Positions 7,986-16,506 are shown, numbered from the stretch's first letter. The stretch is 33,808 nt of DNA from Acidimicrobiales bacterium (GCA_030043315.1 JASHYA010000119.1:1-33808), one strand, 5' to 3'. Program-made: numbers and translations. The notes: a model not told the origin generated them from the letters alone.

Positions 7986-9959
7986 TCACAGCCCGTGCGG
8001 ACCGTCGCTGTCCGAGGTCGATGCCGCCTCGCGGGTCGCCACCTCGTCGACCTGAATCAGGTGCATCACCGCGTTGATCAGCGCGAGGTGGGAGAAGGCC
8101 TGGGGGAAGTTGCCGAGGTGCTGTCCGCTGTGAGGATCGATCTCTTCGGCGTAGAGCCGAAGGCGGCTGGCAGAGGCGAGCAACTTCGTGCACAGCGAAC
8201 GGGCGCGGCCCACCTCACCGATCTGCACCAGAGCCGATACCAACCAGAACGAACAGATGGTGAACGTCCCTTCCTCACCGGAGAAGCCGTCGTCGGTCTC
8301 CTCCACTCGATAGCGAAGCACGAACTCTTCCTCGGTCAGCTCGTCGGCGATCGCCATCACCGTGGCCCGCACTCGCGAATCCTCCGGGGGCAGGAAGCCG
8401 AGGAGCGGAATCAACAAGACGGAGGCGTCCAGCGCGGTCGTCTCGTAGTGCTGGCAGAACACGCCCCGCTCGTCGACTCCCCGCTCGCACACGTCGGCGT
8501 GGATCACGTCGGCAGCGGATCGCCAGCGAACGGCGTCGTCTTTGGCTTCCCGCAATTCGGCGAGCTTGGCGCCACGGTCCAGGGCCACCCAGCACAACAC
8601 CTTGGAGGCAGTGAAGTGCTTGGCCGGCCCCCTCACCTCCCACAGCCCTTGATCGGGCTCGCGCCAGTGGGCGAGCGCGGCGTCCACCTGGTGCCTGATC
8701 ATCTGCCAGCGCCGCTCGTCCAAGCGCTCACGAAAGCTGGTGTGCAGGTAGACCGAATCGAGGAGGACCCCCCACACGTCGTGCTGACGTTGGTCCCATG
8801 CAGCGTTGCCCACCCGAACCGGCCGGGCCCCCTTGTACCCGGAGAGGTGGTCGAGGGTGTACTCGGTCAACTCCCTCTCGCCCCCGATCCCGTACATGAT
8901 CTGGAGATCGGGCTCTTCCTCGGCTAGATCTGCCAGGAAATAGTAGAAATCGTTCGCTTCCCGGTCGAAGCCCAACGTGTAGAGACCCCACAGCATGAAC
9001 GTCGAGTCGCGCAACCACGAATACCGGTAGTCGTAGTTGCGTTCACCGCCGGGCGTTTCCGGCAACGAGGTGGTGGCGGCGGCGACCAGGGCTCCCGTCG
9101 GCGAATAGATCAGGCCCTTGAGCGTCAATACCGACCGCTGCAGGAAGGGTCGCCACGGGTGGTCCGGGAAGTTCCCACGGCTGATCCACTCGTGCCAGAA
9201 GTCCCCGGTGACGGTGAGCCGACGGTGCGCCTCCTCGAAGCTCTGCGGGGGCTCGGCGTCGCCCCACGACAACGCGCAGTACACCTGCTCACCTGCGCGC
9301 AGCCGACGGCGCGCGATGGCCCGGGGCCCCTCGAAGCCGAGGTTCAGGCTCGTCGTGAGGCGAACTGCCGGCCCGTCGTCTCCGGGGGTGACCTCGGCGT
9401 CACCGTAACCCTCCCCGAGGTGGGACCACGACCCGAGCCGACGGCCGTAGTCGAAGGCTGGTTCGCACTCGAGCAGGAAGTCCATCGTCCCGCTCAGGCA
9501 CCTGACGGTGCGCAGCAGCACGTGCTCGGCGGCATGATCGGTGGGAACCCGCCAGTGGTGCGATGAGCGGGACGCCCCGTACCGCCATGGCCCGATCAGC
9601 AAGGCATCCCGCACCAGCACCCAGCCCGTCGACGTGACCCACGTCGTCTCGAGGATCATCGTCCCCGGCAAGTAGCGCTGATCGACCGGCACGTCGAGGT
9701 CCATCGGGCTCAATCGGAAGATCCCGGCGCTCCGGTCGAGAACGGCGGCGAAAATGCTCGGCCCGTCCATCCTCGGCAGGCACATCCACTCCACGTTCCC
9801 GTTGGGCGCCACGAGCGCGCAGACCTCGCAGTCGGACAGGAACCCGTACTCCTCGATCGGAGGGAACGGACTGCCACCGAGAGTCGAACGGGAGAGGGCG
9901 GAGGAGGATCCAAGGGGCCCGAACGCAGGATTCGTCACCGCAGTCACCGTCCCTTGCAC
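7986..9959 (-). CDS. Glycoside hydrolase family 15 (glucoamylase/trehalase-like)
   Basis: PPIEEYGFLSDCEVCALVAPNGNVEWMCLPRMDGPSIFAAVLD; NYDYRYSWLRDSTFMLWGLYTLGF; GLWEVRG; LYAEEIDPHSGQHLGNFPQAFSHLALINAV. Confidence 0.95.
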   Translation of the reverse strand: MQGTVTAVTNPAFGPLGSSSALSRSTLGGSPFPPIEEYGFLSDCEVCALVAPNGNVEWMCLPRMDGPSIFAAVLDRSAGIFRLSPMDLDVPVDQRYLPGTMILETTWVTSTGWVLVRDALLIGPWRYGASRSSHHWRVPTDHAAEHVLLRTVRCLSGTMDFLLECEPAFDYGRRLGSWSHLGEGYGDAEVTPGDDGPAVRLTTSLNLGFEGPRAIARRRLRAGEQVYCALSWGDAEPPQSFEEAHRRLTVTGDFWHEWISRGNFPDHPWRPFLQRSVLTLKGLIYSPTGALVAAATTSLPETPGGERNYDYRYSWLRDSTFMLWGLYTLGFDREANDFYYFLADLAEEEPDLQIMYGIGGERELTEYTLDHLSGYKGARPVRVGNAAWDQRQHDVWGVLLDSVYLHTSFRERLDERRWQMIRHQVDAALAHWREPDQGLWEVRGPAKHFTASKVLCWVALDRGAKLAELREAKDDAVRWRSAADVIHADVCERGVDERGVFCQHYETTALDASVLLIPLLGFLPPEDSRVRATVMAIADELTEEEFVLRYRVEETDDGFSGEEGTFTICSFWLVSALVQIGEVGRARSLCTKLLASASRLRLYAEEIDPHSGQHLGNFPQAFSHLALINAVMHLIQVDEVATREAASTSDSDGPHGL

Positions 9960-10191
9960 CTGGGCACGCGGTCAGGGCGTCAGGTGATGACGCCTCGGCG
10001 ACAACGAAGCTTATGGCCGGGCGGCCTCGGAAGGTAGAGCCCACGGGCGATTCAGGTCGACGGGCCACTCCGACGAGCTGACTCCCGGGCCGAGAAGGCT
10101 CCTTCGGTGGACCATGCGTGGTCGCCGTCGCGGACCTCCTCTGCGAGGTCCGCTCAGCCAAGAGGCCAAGCGCCTCCGCAAAGCTCGTCGC

Positions 10192-11484
10192 TCACTCCGG
10201 CAGACCGTCGACGAGACTCGCGTCGACGTTGGGAGGGGTGTGCACCAACGCAGCGAGCCCGCTCGCGATCAGGCAGGACCCGGCGCCCACGAGCAGCGCA
10301 GCCCGAGGCCCACCAGCCTCCGTCACCTGCCCGGTGATGATCGTCCCGATGGGAGTGGTGCCGAGGTACACGAAGACCCACAGCGCCATGATCCGCCCTC
10401 GATAGGCGGGCGCGGCGTGCAGCTGGAGGGTGGTCGAACACAGGGTGACGAACGCGAACCCAGCCACGCCGGTCGCCGCGAGGGTGACGCAGACCAGGGC
10501 GAGGGTTGGCGCGCCGGCGGTGACCAAGAGGCACGCACCGAACGCGAGCGAGGCTGCCAGCAGGTACGTGCGGCGGGGGTGACGGATCAGGCCGACACCG
10601 AGGGATCCGACCACGGAGCCGACACTGAGGACTGCGGCGAGGAGGCCGTAGGTCCCACCCGAGCCGTGAAAGGTCTCCTTGGCCAGTACGGGCAGGATGA
10701 CGGCGAAGTTGAAAGCGAGGAGACCGACGAGGGCCATCATGGCGAGGGGCAGCCAGAGCTGCTGATGCCGGCGCGCGTACTGCAGCCCGGCGCGGACGCC
10801 GCCACCGTGCCTCGAAGCACGGGGTCCGGCGTCGAGTGGACGGATGACCACGAGCGCGCCCACGACGGCCAGGTAGGACAGCGCGTTCACCGCGAAGCAG
10901 GAAGTGGTGCCGATCGTGACGATGAGGAGACCCGCCACGGCGGGGCCGACGACCCGCGCGGAGTTCACCACCACGCCGTTCAGGCTGACGGCGCTGCCGA
11001 GGTCGTCCACCTTGACCAGTCGGCTCACGAAGGCTTGGCGGGCGGGTGAATCCACGATCTGGACGAATCCGCCGAGCACGCTCACGACGACGATGAGGAT
11101 GACCGTTGCCTGGCCGGCGGCGGCCAACGCCCAGAGCGCGGCGGCGATGACGCCGTAGGTGGTCTGGGTGACGACGAGGAGCTTGCGCAGGTCGACCCTG
11201 TCGGCGACCGTGCCGCCCCATGGCCCGAGCAACAGGTTGGGGACGCCCCCGACGGCGAGCACGAGCCCGAGGTCGCTTGCCGACCCGGTGAGCTTCAGGA
11301 CGAGCCAGCCGAGTGCGGTCTGCTGGACGAAGGTGCCGCTCGCGGAGATCGCCTGGCCGGCGAAGTAGAGGCGGAAGGGCCGGGACCGCAGCGCCCGAAG
11401 CGAGTTGCGGCTGCGGACCCCGCGTGGCGGCGCGCTCGGCTGCGGGATCGCCTCGGGCACCGCGGCCAGCGCGTCACGGTCCAT
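10192..11484 (-). CDS. MFS transporter (enterobactin-exporter-like, MFS_3)
   Basis: FRLYFAGQAISASGTFVQQTALGWLVLKLTGSASDLGLVLAVGGVPNLLLGPWGGTVADRVDLRKLLVVTQ. Start MDRDALAA (ATG at 11484) preferred to 11607. Confidence 0.9.
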   Translation of the reverse strand: MDRDALAAVPEAIPQPSAPPRGVRSRNSLRALRSRPFRLYFAGQAISASGTFVQQTALGWLVLKLTGSASDLGLVLAVGGVPNLLLGPWGGTVADRVDLRKLLVVTQTTYGVIAAALWALAAAGQATVILIVVVSVLGGFVQIVDSPARQAFVSRLVKVDDLGSAVSLNGVVVNSARVVGPAVAGLLIVTIGTTSCFAVNALSYLAVVGALVVIRPLDAGPRASRHGGGVRAGLQYARRHQQLWLPLAMMALVGLLAFNFAVILPVLAKETFHGSGGTYGLLAAVLSVGSVVGSLGVGLIRHPRRTYLLAASLAFGACLLVTAGAPTLALVCVTLAATGVAGFAFVTLCSTTLQLHAAPAYRGRIMALWVFVYLGTTPIGTIITGQVTEAGGPRAALLVGAGSCLIASGLAALVHTPPNVDASLVDGLPE

Positions 11485-11851
11485 GGCGCCGCGGAGGAGC
11501 TGACCGCGGGTGCGTGGGCCGCTTCGAGCCGGTTCTTGCTGGGCCGGGCTGCTCGAGTGTGGCCGCGCGCTCGGGGCGGATCTCCGTGACAGGAACCTGA
11601 CCCTCACCCCGGCGCTCCCTCGCCGGTCAAGGCCGTGTCTCGTCGGTCACTCGCCCTGTTGGATGCCGCGACACGCCGCGTAGCGTACGGTCCTCCCGAG
11701 AGGTCCGAGCAATGCGGCAAGAGGAGAGGGCGACGGGCGGCGTCGCCACTCCGCCTTCGTCATCGGCGCAGCACTGCTCTGCAGGAGGGCGCCGTCCGAC
11801 CGGAGGTCGAGGGCAGGCCGGCACGGCTCGGCGAGGGCCCCTGAAAACCGA

Positions 11852-12685
11852 CTAACCCAGCACGACGAGCGCCTGACCGTAGAGCCTCGAGAAGTGCACG
11901 ACGGCACCGAGATACGACCCGGTGGGGAAGTCGAACGCCACCACGCGATCTTCGGTCGTGCAATAGAGGTTGTCACGCCCGAGCCGTAATCCCCGCGGCC
12001 TCATCATCGGTTCGGCGACGTCGGGCACCAACACGCGAACGAGCCGCCCGGTGGACGGGTCGTACTCGCGGATGCTCCCCGTCGCGTCGGGGGAGCCGAA
12101 CGGCCACTCGCTCGAGACCACGATGTTGCCATTGGGTGCGACGACCAGATCGAGCGGACTGAGCTCCGGGTCGTCGACGAGGCGTGGCGTGCGCCGCGCT
12201 CCTGTCTTTTCGAAGACCGCAATCGTGTTCTCCCCCTCACCCGACGGGCCGATCCCGGACGCGAGATACAGCTCACCGCCGGTTCCGAAGCCGAACCCTC
12301 GCGGGAAGGGGACGACCCCGTCGGGAAGCAGCGGCTCGCCCGGGCGGTCGAGGCGTGCGGGCAGCGCGAGGATCGTACGCCGGCGCCTGAGCCCGACGTA
12401 GTAGCGGCCGTCCGGGCCGAACACGCCCCCGCCCGGGTCGAGCCCGTCGATCCGACCCGAGTCGAGAGCGACCTCTCCGTGTCGATCGAGCGCGAGCACT
12501 CGGTCGTCACCGCTGTTGAGATACACGAGCTCTCCGGACGGGTCGAGACTGAGCCCGCGTGGATCCGCGATACGGTCATCCTCGCTGAACCGTCCGTTCC
12601 ACGAGCCATCGGCCGCGAAACTCAAGAGCGCGCCGTAACCGTCACCGTTCTGGCCGCTGGTGCTGGTCACCAGGATGAGGGTCAC
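11852..12685 (-). CDS. NHL/SMP-30-like beta-propeller protein
   Basis: Repeated blade motifs: DPRGLSLDPSGELVYLNSGDDRVLALDRHG, PFPRGFGFGTGGELYLASG, SPLDLVVAPNGNIVVSSEW, RPRGLRLGRDNLYCTTEDRVVAFD. Start GTG at 12685 is a guess (ORF extends to 12760). Confidence 0.75.
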   Translation of the reverse strand: MTLILVTSTSGQNGDGYGALLSFAADGSWNGRFSEDDRIADPRGLSLDPSGELVYLNSGDDRVLALDRHGEVALDSGRIDGLDPGGGVFGPDGRYYVGLRRRRTILALPARLDRPGEPLLPDGVVPFPRGFGFGTGGELYLASGIGPSGEGENTIAVFEKTGARRTPRLVDDPELSPLDLVVAPNGNIVVSSEWPFGSPDATGSIREYDPSTGRLVRVLVPDVAEPMMRPRGLRLGRDNLYCTTEDRVVAFDFPTGSYLGAVVHFSRLYGQALVVLG

Positions 12686-12698
12686 GGGCGCCCGCGTG

Positions 12699-12894
12699 TC
12701 ACCCTCGGGCAATAAAGCTTCCCTCGGCATCGACGGTGGGCAGTGCGTCGATGTGCGCACCGAGCCACCTGAGGGTCGTGAGACACATCGGGAGAGCTGG
12801 CAACGACCTGACCGTTCTCGGTCACGAGCCGCCGGCGCCAGCCGGAGTCGTCCTGCGAGGAGACCTGAAAGCAGCCCGAGCGACCGTTGCTCAT
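12699..12894 (-). pseudogene. Short YegP/DUF1508-like ORF with apparent frameshift
   Basis: Frame 1: MSNGRSGCFQVSSQDDSGWRRRLVTENGQVVASSP. The plausible continuation is in a shifted frame: MCLTTLRWLGAHIDALPTVDAEGSFIARG*. The switch lies near the CCC at about 12790. Confidence 0.4.
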
Positions 12895-13130
12895 GCCGAT
12901 CCCTCTCCTTCCGTGACCCCGTTGGACCTTAGGCCGTTTGGCTGCGAGAGCATGTCGCTCAAACGCGGGACACGTCCCCAAGAGTCGTCCGACAAGGTCC
13001 GGCTCGCCTCGCGCCGCTCCCCGGCCCGTTGCGCGCCGCGCTGACATCCGGGCCCCTCAGCCAGCGCGCACCAACTGGCGCCATCCCCGGGAGACCGCGC
13101 GTCCCGGGGGTGCTGCGGCGCGCGCCTCGG

Positions 13131-13204
13131 CATGGCCAGTTGCCGCTCCATCTCCGCGACGTCGAAATTGGAGACGCCGGGGTTCCGGATCATTCCCTCG
13201 GAGG
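13131..13204 (-). pseudogene. Aldo/keto reductase gene fragment
   Basis: EGMIRNPGVSNFDVAEMERQLAM matches the conserved AKR segment (G-K-I-R-x-x-GVSNF). No AKR sequence continues on either side in any frame I read. Confidence 0.5.
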
Positions 13205-13316
13205 CCGCCGCAGGGTCTGAACGATCACCGCCCAGACCCTGGTAGGCAAAGACCACTGCTTGGACTCGGTCGCGGAGCTCGGTGGCCCGGGACCGGCACG
13301 GTCTCGTTCCGACTGA

Positions 13317-14711
13317 TCAACCCGACTGACCGGTGGCGGTCGCCGTCACCCACGCCTGCGCCCCCATCTGCACGGCATCCCACGGACTGCCGAGTGGTGG
13401 GGTGTACGAGAGATCTAGGTCGCTCATGGTGTCGACGGTCATCTCGTGGAAGATGGCCGTCGCCGCGATGTCGATGCGCTTTGCCACCTCGGCGTGCTTG
13501 TGCCCGAACAGCTGGACCCCGAGCAGGCGGCCACTTGCTCTGTCGCCGGTATGGCGCATGGCAATGCGATGGCTACCGGGATAGTAGGCCTTGTGGTCGT
13601 CGGCCTCGCAGCCCACCGTCAGCGGGTCGAAGCCGACAGGTCTGGCCTCGGGATCGCGGAGGCCGGTGCGGGCCACCGCGTGGTCGAAGACCTTCACCAC
13701 CTGAGTGCCGAGGCTGCCGGCAAAGGTCCGGTCACCGCCGATCGCATTCTCGCCAGCGACCCTCCCCTGCTTGTGGGCGGTGGTGCCGAGGGGCAGGTAG
13801 GTCTCACCCAGCAGGCGGTGGTGCGTCACGACGCAGTCGCCTGCGGCCAAGACGCGGGGCAAGTTGGTGCGCATGTGAGCGTCGACGGCAATGGCACCTC
13901 GAAGCCCAAGGGTCGCGCCGGCGGACGCGGCCAGCTCCGCGTCGGGTCGGACCCCGACGACCACGAGGACCATGTCGACGCCCTTCACGATCGTCTCGCC
14001 GTCGGTGGTCAACGCTTCGACGGTGAGGCGCGCAGGACCGCTGGTCGCCTTGGCCACCGAGCGCACAGCGGTACTGGTGGTGACCTCGACGCCATGATCT
14101 GCGAGTTGCTCGTGCACCAGAACGCCGATCGCAGGGTCGACGGTAGGCAGCACCTCTGCGAGCCGCTCCATCTGAGTGACGGCCAAGCCCCTAGCCACCA
14201 GGGCCTCGGCCATCTCCAGTCCGATGTAACCCCCACCGACGATGAGGGCCTCGGTGGGCGCCTGCTCTTCCAGGGTCCGCATGACGGCGAAGGTGTCGCC
14301 CATCGAGTGCAGCAGGTGGACTCCGTCGTCCACGCCGAGCACCTCCAGCCCCGTGATCGGAGGACGGACCGGCAGCGCTCCGGTGCCCACCACGAGCTCG
14401 TCGTAGGCGAGCAGCTCCTCGCGACCATCGGGTCCGGTCACGAGGAGCTTGCGCCCCTCGACGTCGATGCGCCGGGCCAGCGTGTCGAGACGCAGGCTCA
14501 TTCCCGTCGCCTCGAGGTCGGTCGCGCTCCGGTGGGCCAAATTGCGCCAGTGGGTCACCTCCCCCGAGAGGTAGTAGGGAATGCCGCAGATCGAGAAGTT
14601 GGGATAGGCGTCTGCGACCACCACCGTGACGTCGGTTGTGGGGTCGAGCTCGCGGATCCGCAGGGCGGCGCTGATCCCGGCGTCGCTACCTCCGACGGCG
14701 ATGACGTGCAT
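13317..14711 (-). CDS. FAD-dependent pyridine nucleotide-disulfide oxidoreductase, CoA-disulfide reductase/NADH-oxidase-like
   Basis: MHVIAVGGSDAGISAALRIREL (FAD), NFSICGIPYYLSGEV (single redox Cys as in the CoADR/NOX family), ALIVGGGYIGLEMAEAL (NADH), LPRVLAAGDCV, LPLGTTAHKQGRVAGENAIGG. Starts 7 bp after the aquaporin stop. Confidence 0.9.
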   Translation of the reverse strand: MHVIAVGGSDAGISAALRIRELDPTTDVTVVVADAYPNFSICGIPYYLSGEVTHWRNLAHRSATDLEATGMSLRLDTLARRIDVEGRKLLVTGPDGREELLAYDELVVGTGALPVRPPITGLEVLGVDDGVHLLHSMGDTFAVMRTLEEQAPTEALIVGGGYIGLEMAEALVARGLAVTQMERLAEVLPTVDPAIGVLVHEQLADHGVEVTTSTAVRSVAKATSGPARLTVEALTTDGETIVKGVDMVLVVVGVRPDAELAASAGATLGLRGAIAVDAHMRTNLPRVLAAGDCVVTHHRLLGETYLPLGTTAHKQGRVAGENAIGGDRTFAGSLGTQVVKVFDHAVARTGLRDPEARPVGFDPLTVGCEADDHKAYYPGSHRIAMRHTGDRASGRLLGVQLFGHKHAEVAKRIDIAATAIFHEMTVDTMSDLDLSYTPPLGSPWDAVQMGAQAWVTATATGQSG

Positions 14712-14718
14712 GAGGCTC

Positions 14719-15552
14719 CTATCGCCTGCTCGGGTCGGTGCTCGCGGGCGCGGTGGCGTCTGTTGCGGCCCGGTCGCCGTCGCCGTCGGCGTGAGCCGGT
14801 GCGGCCCGGAGGGGTTGCGAGGCGACGCCGTCCGGAGCGGTTTCGGCGTCGTGTCGAACGAGGACCTCTGCCGCCTGCGCGGGCGTGATGTCGGGATAAA
14901 GAGCTCGGACCACGACGAACGCGAGCACGCCACCGACGATCTGAGCGGTGATGAAGCTTGGTGCCGACGACGGGGCGATCCCCGCGAAGGTGTCCGAGAA
15001 CATGCGGCCCACGGTGATCGCGGGATTGGCGAAGCTGGTGGAGCTCGTGAAGAAGTACGCCGCCCCGATGTAGGCACCGACGGCTGCCGGGGCGGTTCGT
15101 GACCGGCCGGAGCGGACCAGGGCGAAGATCACAAGCAGCAGGCCCAAGGTGGCGACGACCTCGGAGAGGAAGTGTGCCGGTGAGGCCCGGCTCTTGCTGG
15201 AGAACTCCACGGCATCCAGGGAGAACATCACGTTCGCCACCACCGCCCCGGAGATGCAGCCGGCCATCTGGGCCGGAAGGTACGCAGCTGCATCACGCCA
15301 GCTGAGCCCTCCGAAGGCGGCATCGACGAAGGACACGACGGGGTTGAAGTGACCACCGGAGACGGGCCCGAACATCAAGATGATGGCGAAGAGGCCAGCT
15401 GCGGTGGCTGCCGCGTTCTCGAAGAGCTGCAGCCCCGTGTTGCCGGGTGAGAGGCGTTGGGCGGCGATCCCCGAACCGATGACCACCGCCGCCAGGAACG
15501 CGCTCCCCAGGAACTCGGCGAACACACGGCGCCACAACGGAGCTTCGCTCAT
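14719..15552 (-). CDS. MIP/aquaporin-family channel
   Basis: MSEAPLWRRVFAEFLGSAFLAAVVIGSG; two half-helix motifs GGHFNPVVSF and SFANPAITVGR; six predicted TM segments. Located in the ars operon. Confidence 0.9.
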   Translation of the reverse strand: MSEAPLWRRVFAEFLGSAFLAAVVIGSGIAAQRLSPGNTGLQLFENAAATAAGLFAIILMFGPVSGGHFNPVVSFVDAAFGGLSWRDAAAYLPAQMAGCISGAVVANVMFSLDAVEFSSKSRASPAHFLSEVVATLGLLLVIFALVRSGRSRTAPAAVGAYIGAAYFFTSSTSFANPAITVGRMFSDTFAGIAPSSAPSFITAQIVGGVLAFVVVRALYPDITPAQAAEVLVRHDAETAPDGVASQPLRAAPAHADGDGDRAATDATAPASTDPSRR

Positions 15553-15589
15553 GGTTGCGCGCGGCGGCGGACCGAACGTCCGCCTACCG

Positions 15590-16072
15590 CTAGCAGCATC
15601 TCGATGACGACGACTCCGCGCTCGCGCCAGACGCTGCAGGTTCGTCGACGCGGGCACAGCAGGTGCCGTCGCCGCGAATGCCCAACTCGACGGGTGCGTC
15701 GGCCAGGACCGTGTAGAGCTCCCAGGGTGCTCCATCGGGGTCATCGACCCACACCTTGTCCTGCACCGCGTAGCAGCACGTCGTGGTTTGCTGGTCGAGA
15801 GTGGCGAGACCCTCTCCTGCGAGCCGGGCACGGGCGCTCGCCACCTGGGCGGACGTTTCGACCTCGACGCCCAAGTGGTTGAGGGCTCCCTGCACCCCCG
15901 TGCCACGAGCCTCAGGCGTCTCGATGAGCACGAGCTTCAAAGGCGGCTCGGTGATGGCGAAGTTGGCATACCCCGGACGGATCTTCGCGGGCGGGCTGTC
16001 GAACAGCTTGGCGTAGAAGTCGATGGCCGCCTCGAGATCCGAGACGTTGAGGGCTAGCTGGACCCGGGGCAT
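15590..16072 (-). CDS. arsI: ArsI/CadI-family vicinal-oxygen-chelate protein (organoarsenical C-As lyase-like)
   Basis: MPRVQLALNVSDLEAAIDFYAKLF, LNHLGVEV, TTTCCYAVQDKVWVDDPDGAPWELYTVL, C-terminal ...SSSSRCC. Matches the ArsI TCCYAVQDK..DPDG..WE signature. RBS aaaggaag upstream. Confidence 0.92.
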   Translation of the reverse strand: MPRVQLALNVSDLEAAIDFYAKLFDSPPAKIRPGYANFAITEPPLKLVLIETPEARGTGVQGALNHLGVEVETSAQVASARARLAGEGLATLDQQTTTCCYAVQDKVWVDDPDGAPWELYTVLADAPVELGIRGDGTCCARVDEPAASGASAESSSSRCC

Positions 16073-16088
16073 GGAGTCTTCCTTTTAC

Positions 16089-16140
16089 ATCGACGGTTGT
16101 CTATGCGTGTAGTATCTTCGTTACATCGACATATGTCAAT
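16089..16140. promoter_or_regulatory. Two operator-like repeats in the arsI/arsR divergent promoter
   Basis: ATCGACGGTTGTCTAT (16089-16104) and ATCGACATATGTCAAT (16125-16140); consensus ATCGACNNNTGTCNAT, imperfect dyads spaced 36 bp start to start. Confidence 0.65.
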
Positions 16141-16150
16141 GGGAGATCGG

Positions 16151-16501
16151 ATGACCACTCGTTCCGTGCCCAAAGCCAAGCTGCTCTCCGACCCGCTGTG
16201 CTGCACCCCTCTGACCAAGGCTCCCCTGGCGGTCGCAGACGCCGAGGACGTGGCTCCCGTCCTCGCTGCACTCGGGGACCCGGTCCGTCTGCGGCTCCTG
16301 TCGATCGTGGCCGCCGAGGGCGAGGTATGCAGTTGCAACCTCGAGGAACCGTTGGGCAAGAGCCAGCCCACCATCTCCCACCACACCCGCGTCCTCGCCA
16401 ACGCCGGCCTGATCGTCGGGGAGAAGCGCGGCAAGTGGACCTGGTGGCGAGTCGTCCCCGAACGCCTGGCCACCCTCCGCCACGTTCTCGGCGGTTCGTA
16501 A
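16151..16501 (+). CDS. arsR: ArsR/SmtB-family metalloregulator
   Basis: SDPLCCTPL..., VLAALGDPVRLRLLSIVAAEGEVCSCNLEEPLGKSQPTISHHTRVLANAGLIVGEKRGKWTWWRVVPERLATLR. Start MTTRS at 16151 with gggag RBS. Confidence 0.94.
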   Translation: MTTRSVPKAKLLSDPLCCTPLTKAPLAVADAEDVAPVLAALGDPVRLRLLSIVAAEGEVCSCNLEEPLGKSQPTISHHTRVLANAGLIVGEKRGKWTWWRVVPERLATLRHVLGGS

Positions 16502-16506
16502 TCGCT

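Noticed and set aside
7377-8927. 516-aa plus-strand ORF
   Set aside because: Antisense to G6PDH-like and GH15 genes; no recognisable domain.
10114-11049. 311-aa plus-strand ORF
   Set aside because: Antisense to the MFS_3 gene; Gly/Asp/Glu/Arg-rich composition with no domain; shadow ORF.
13446-14888. 480-aa plus-strand ORF
   Set aside because: Antisense to the flavoprotein gene; no domain.
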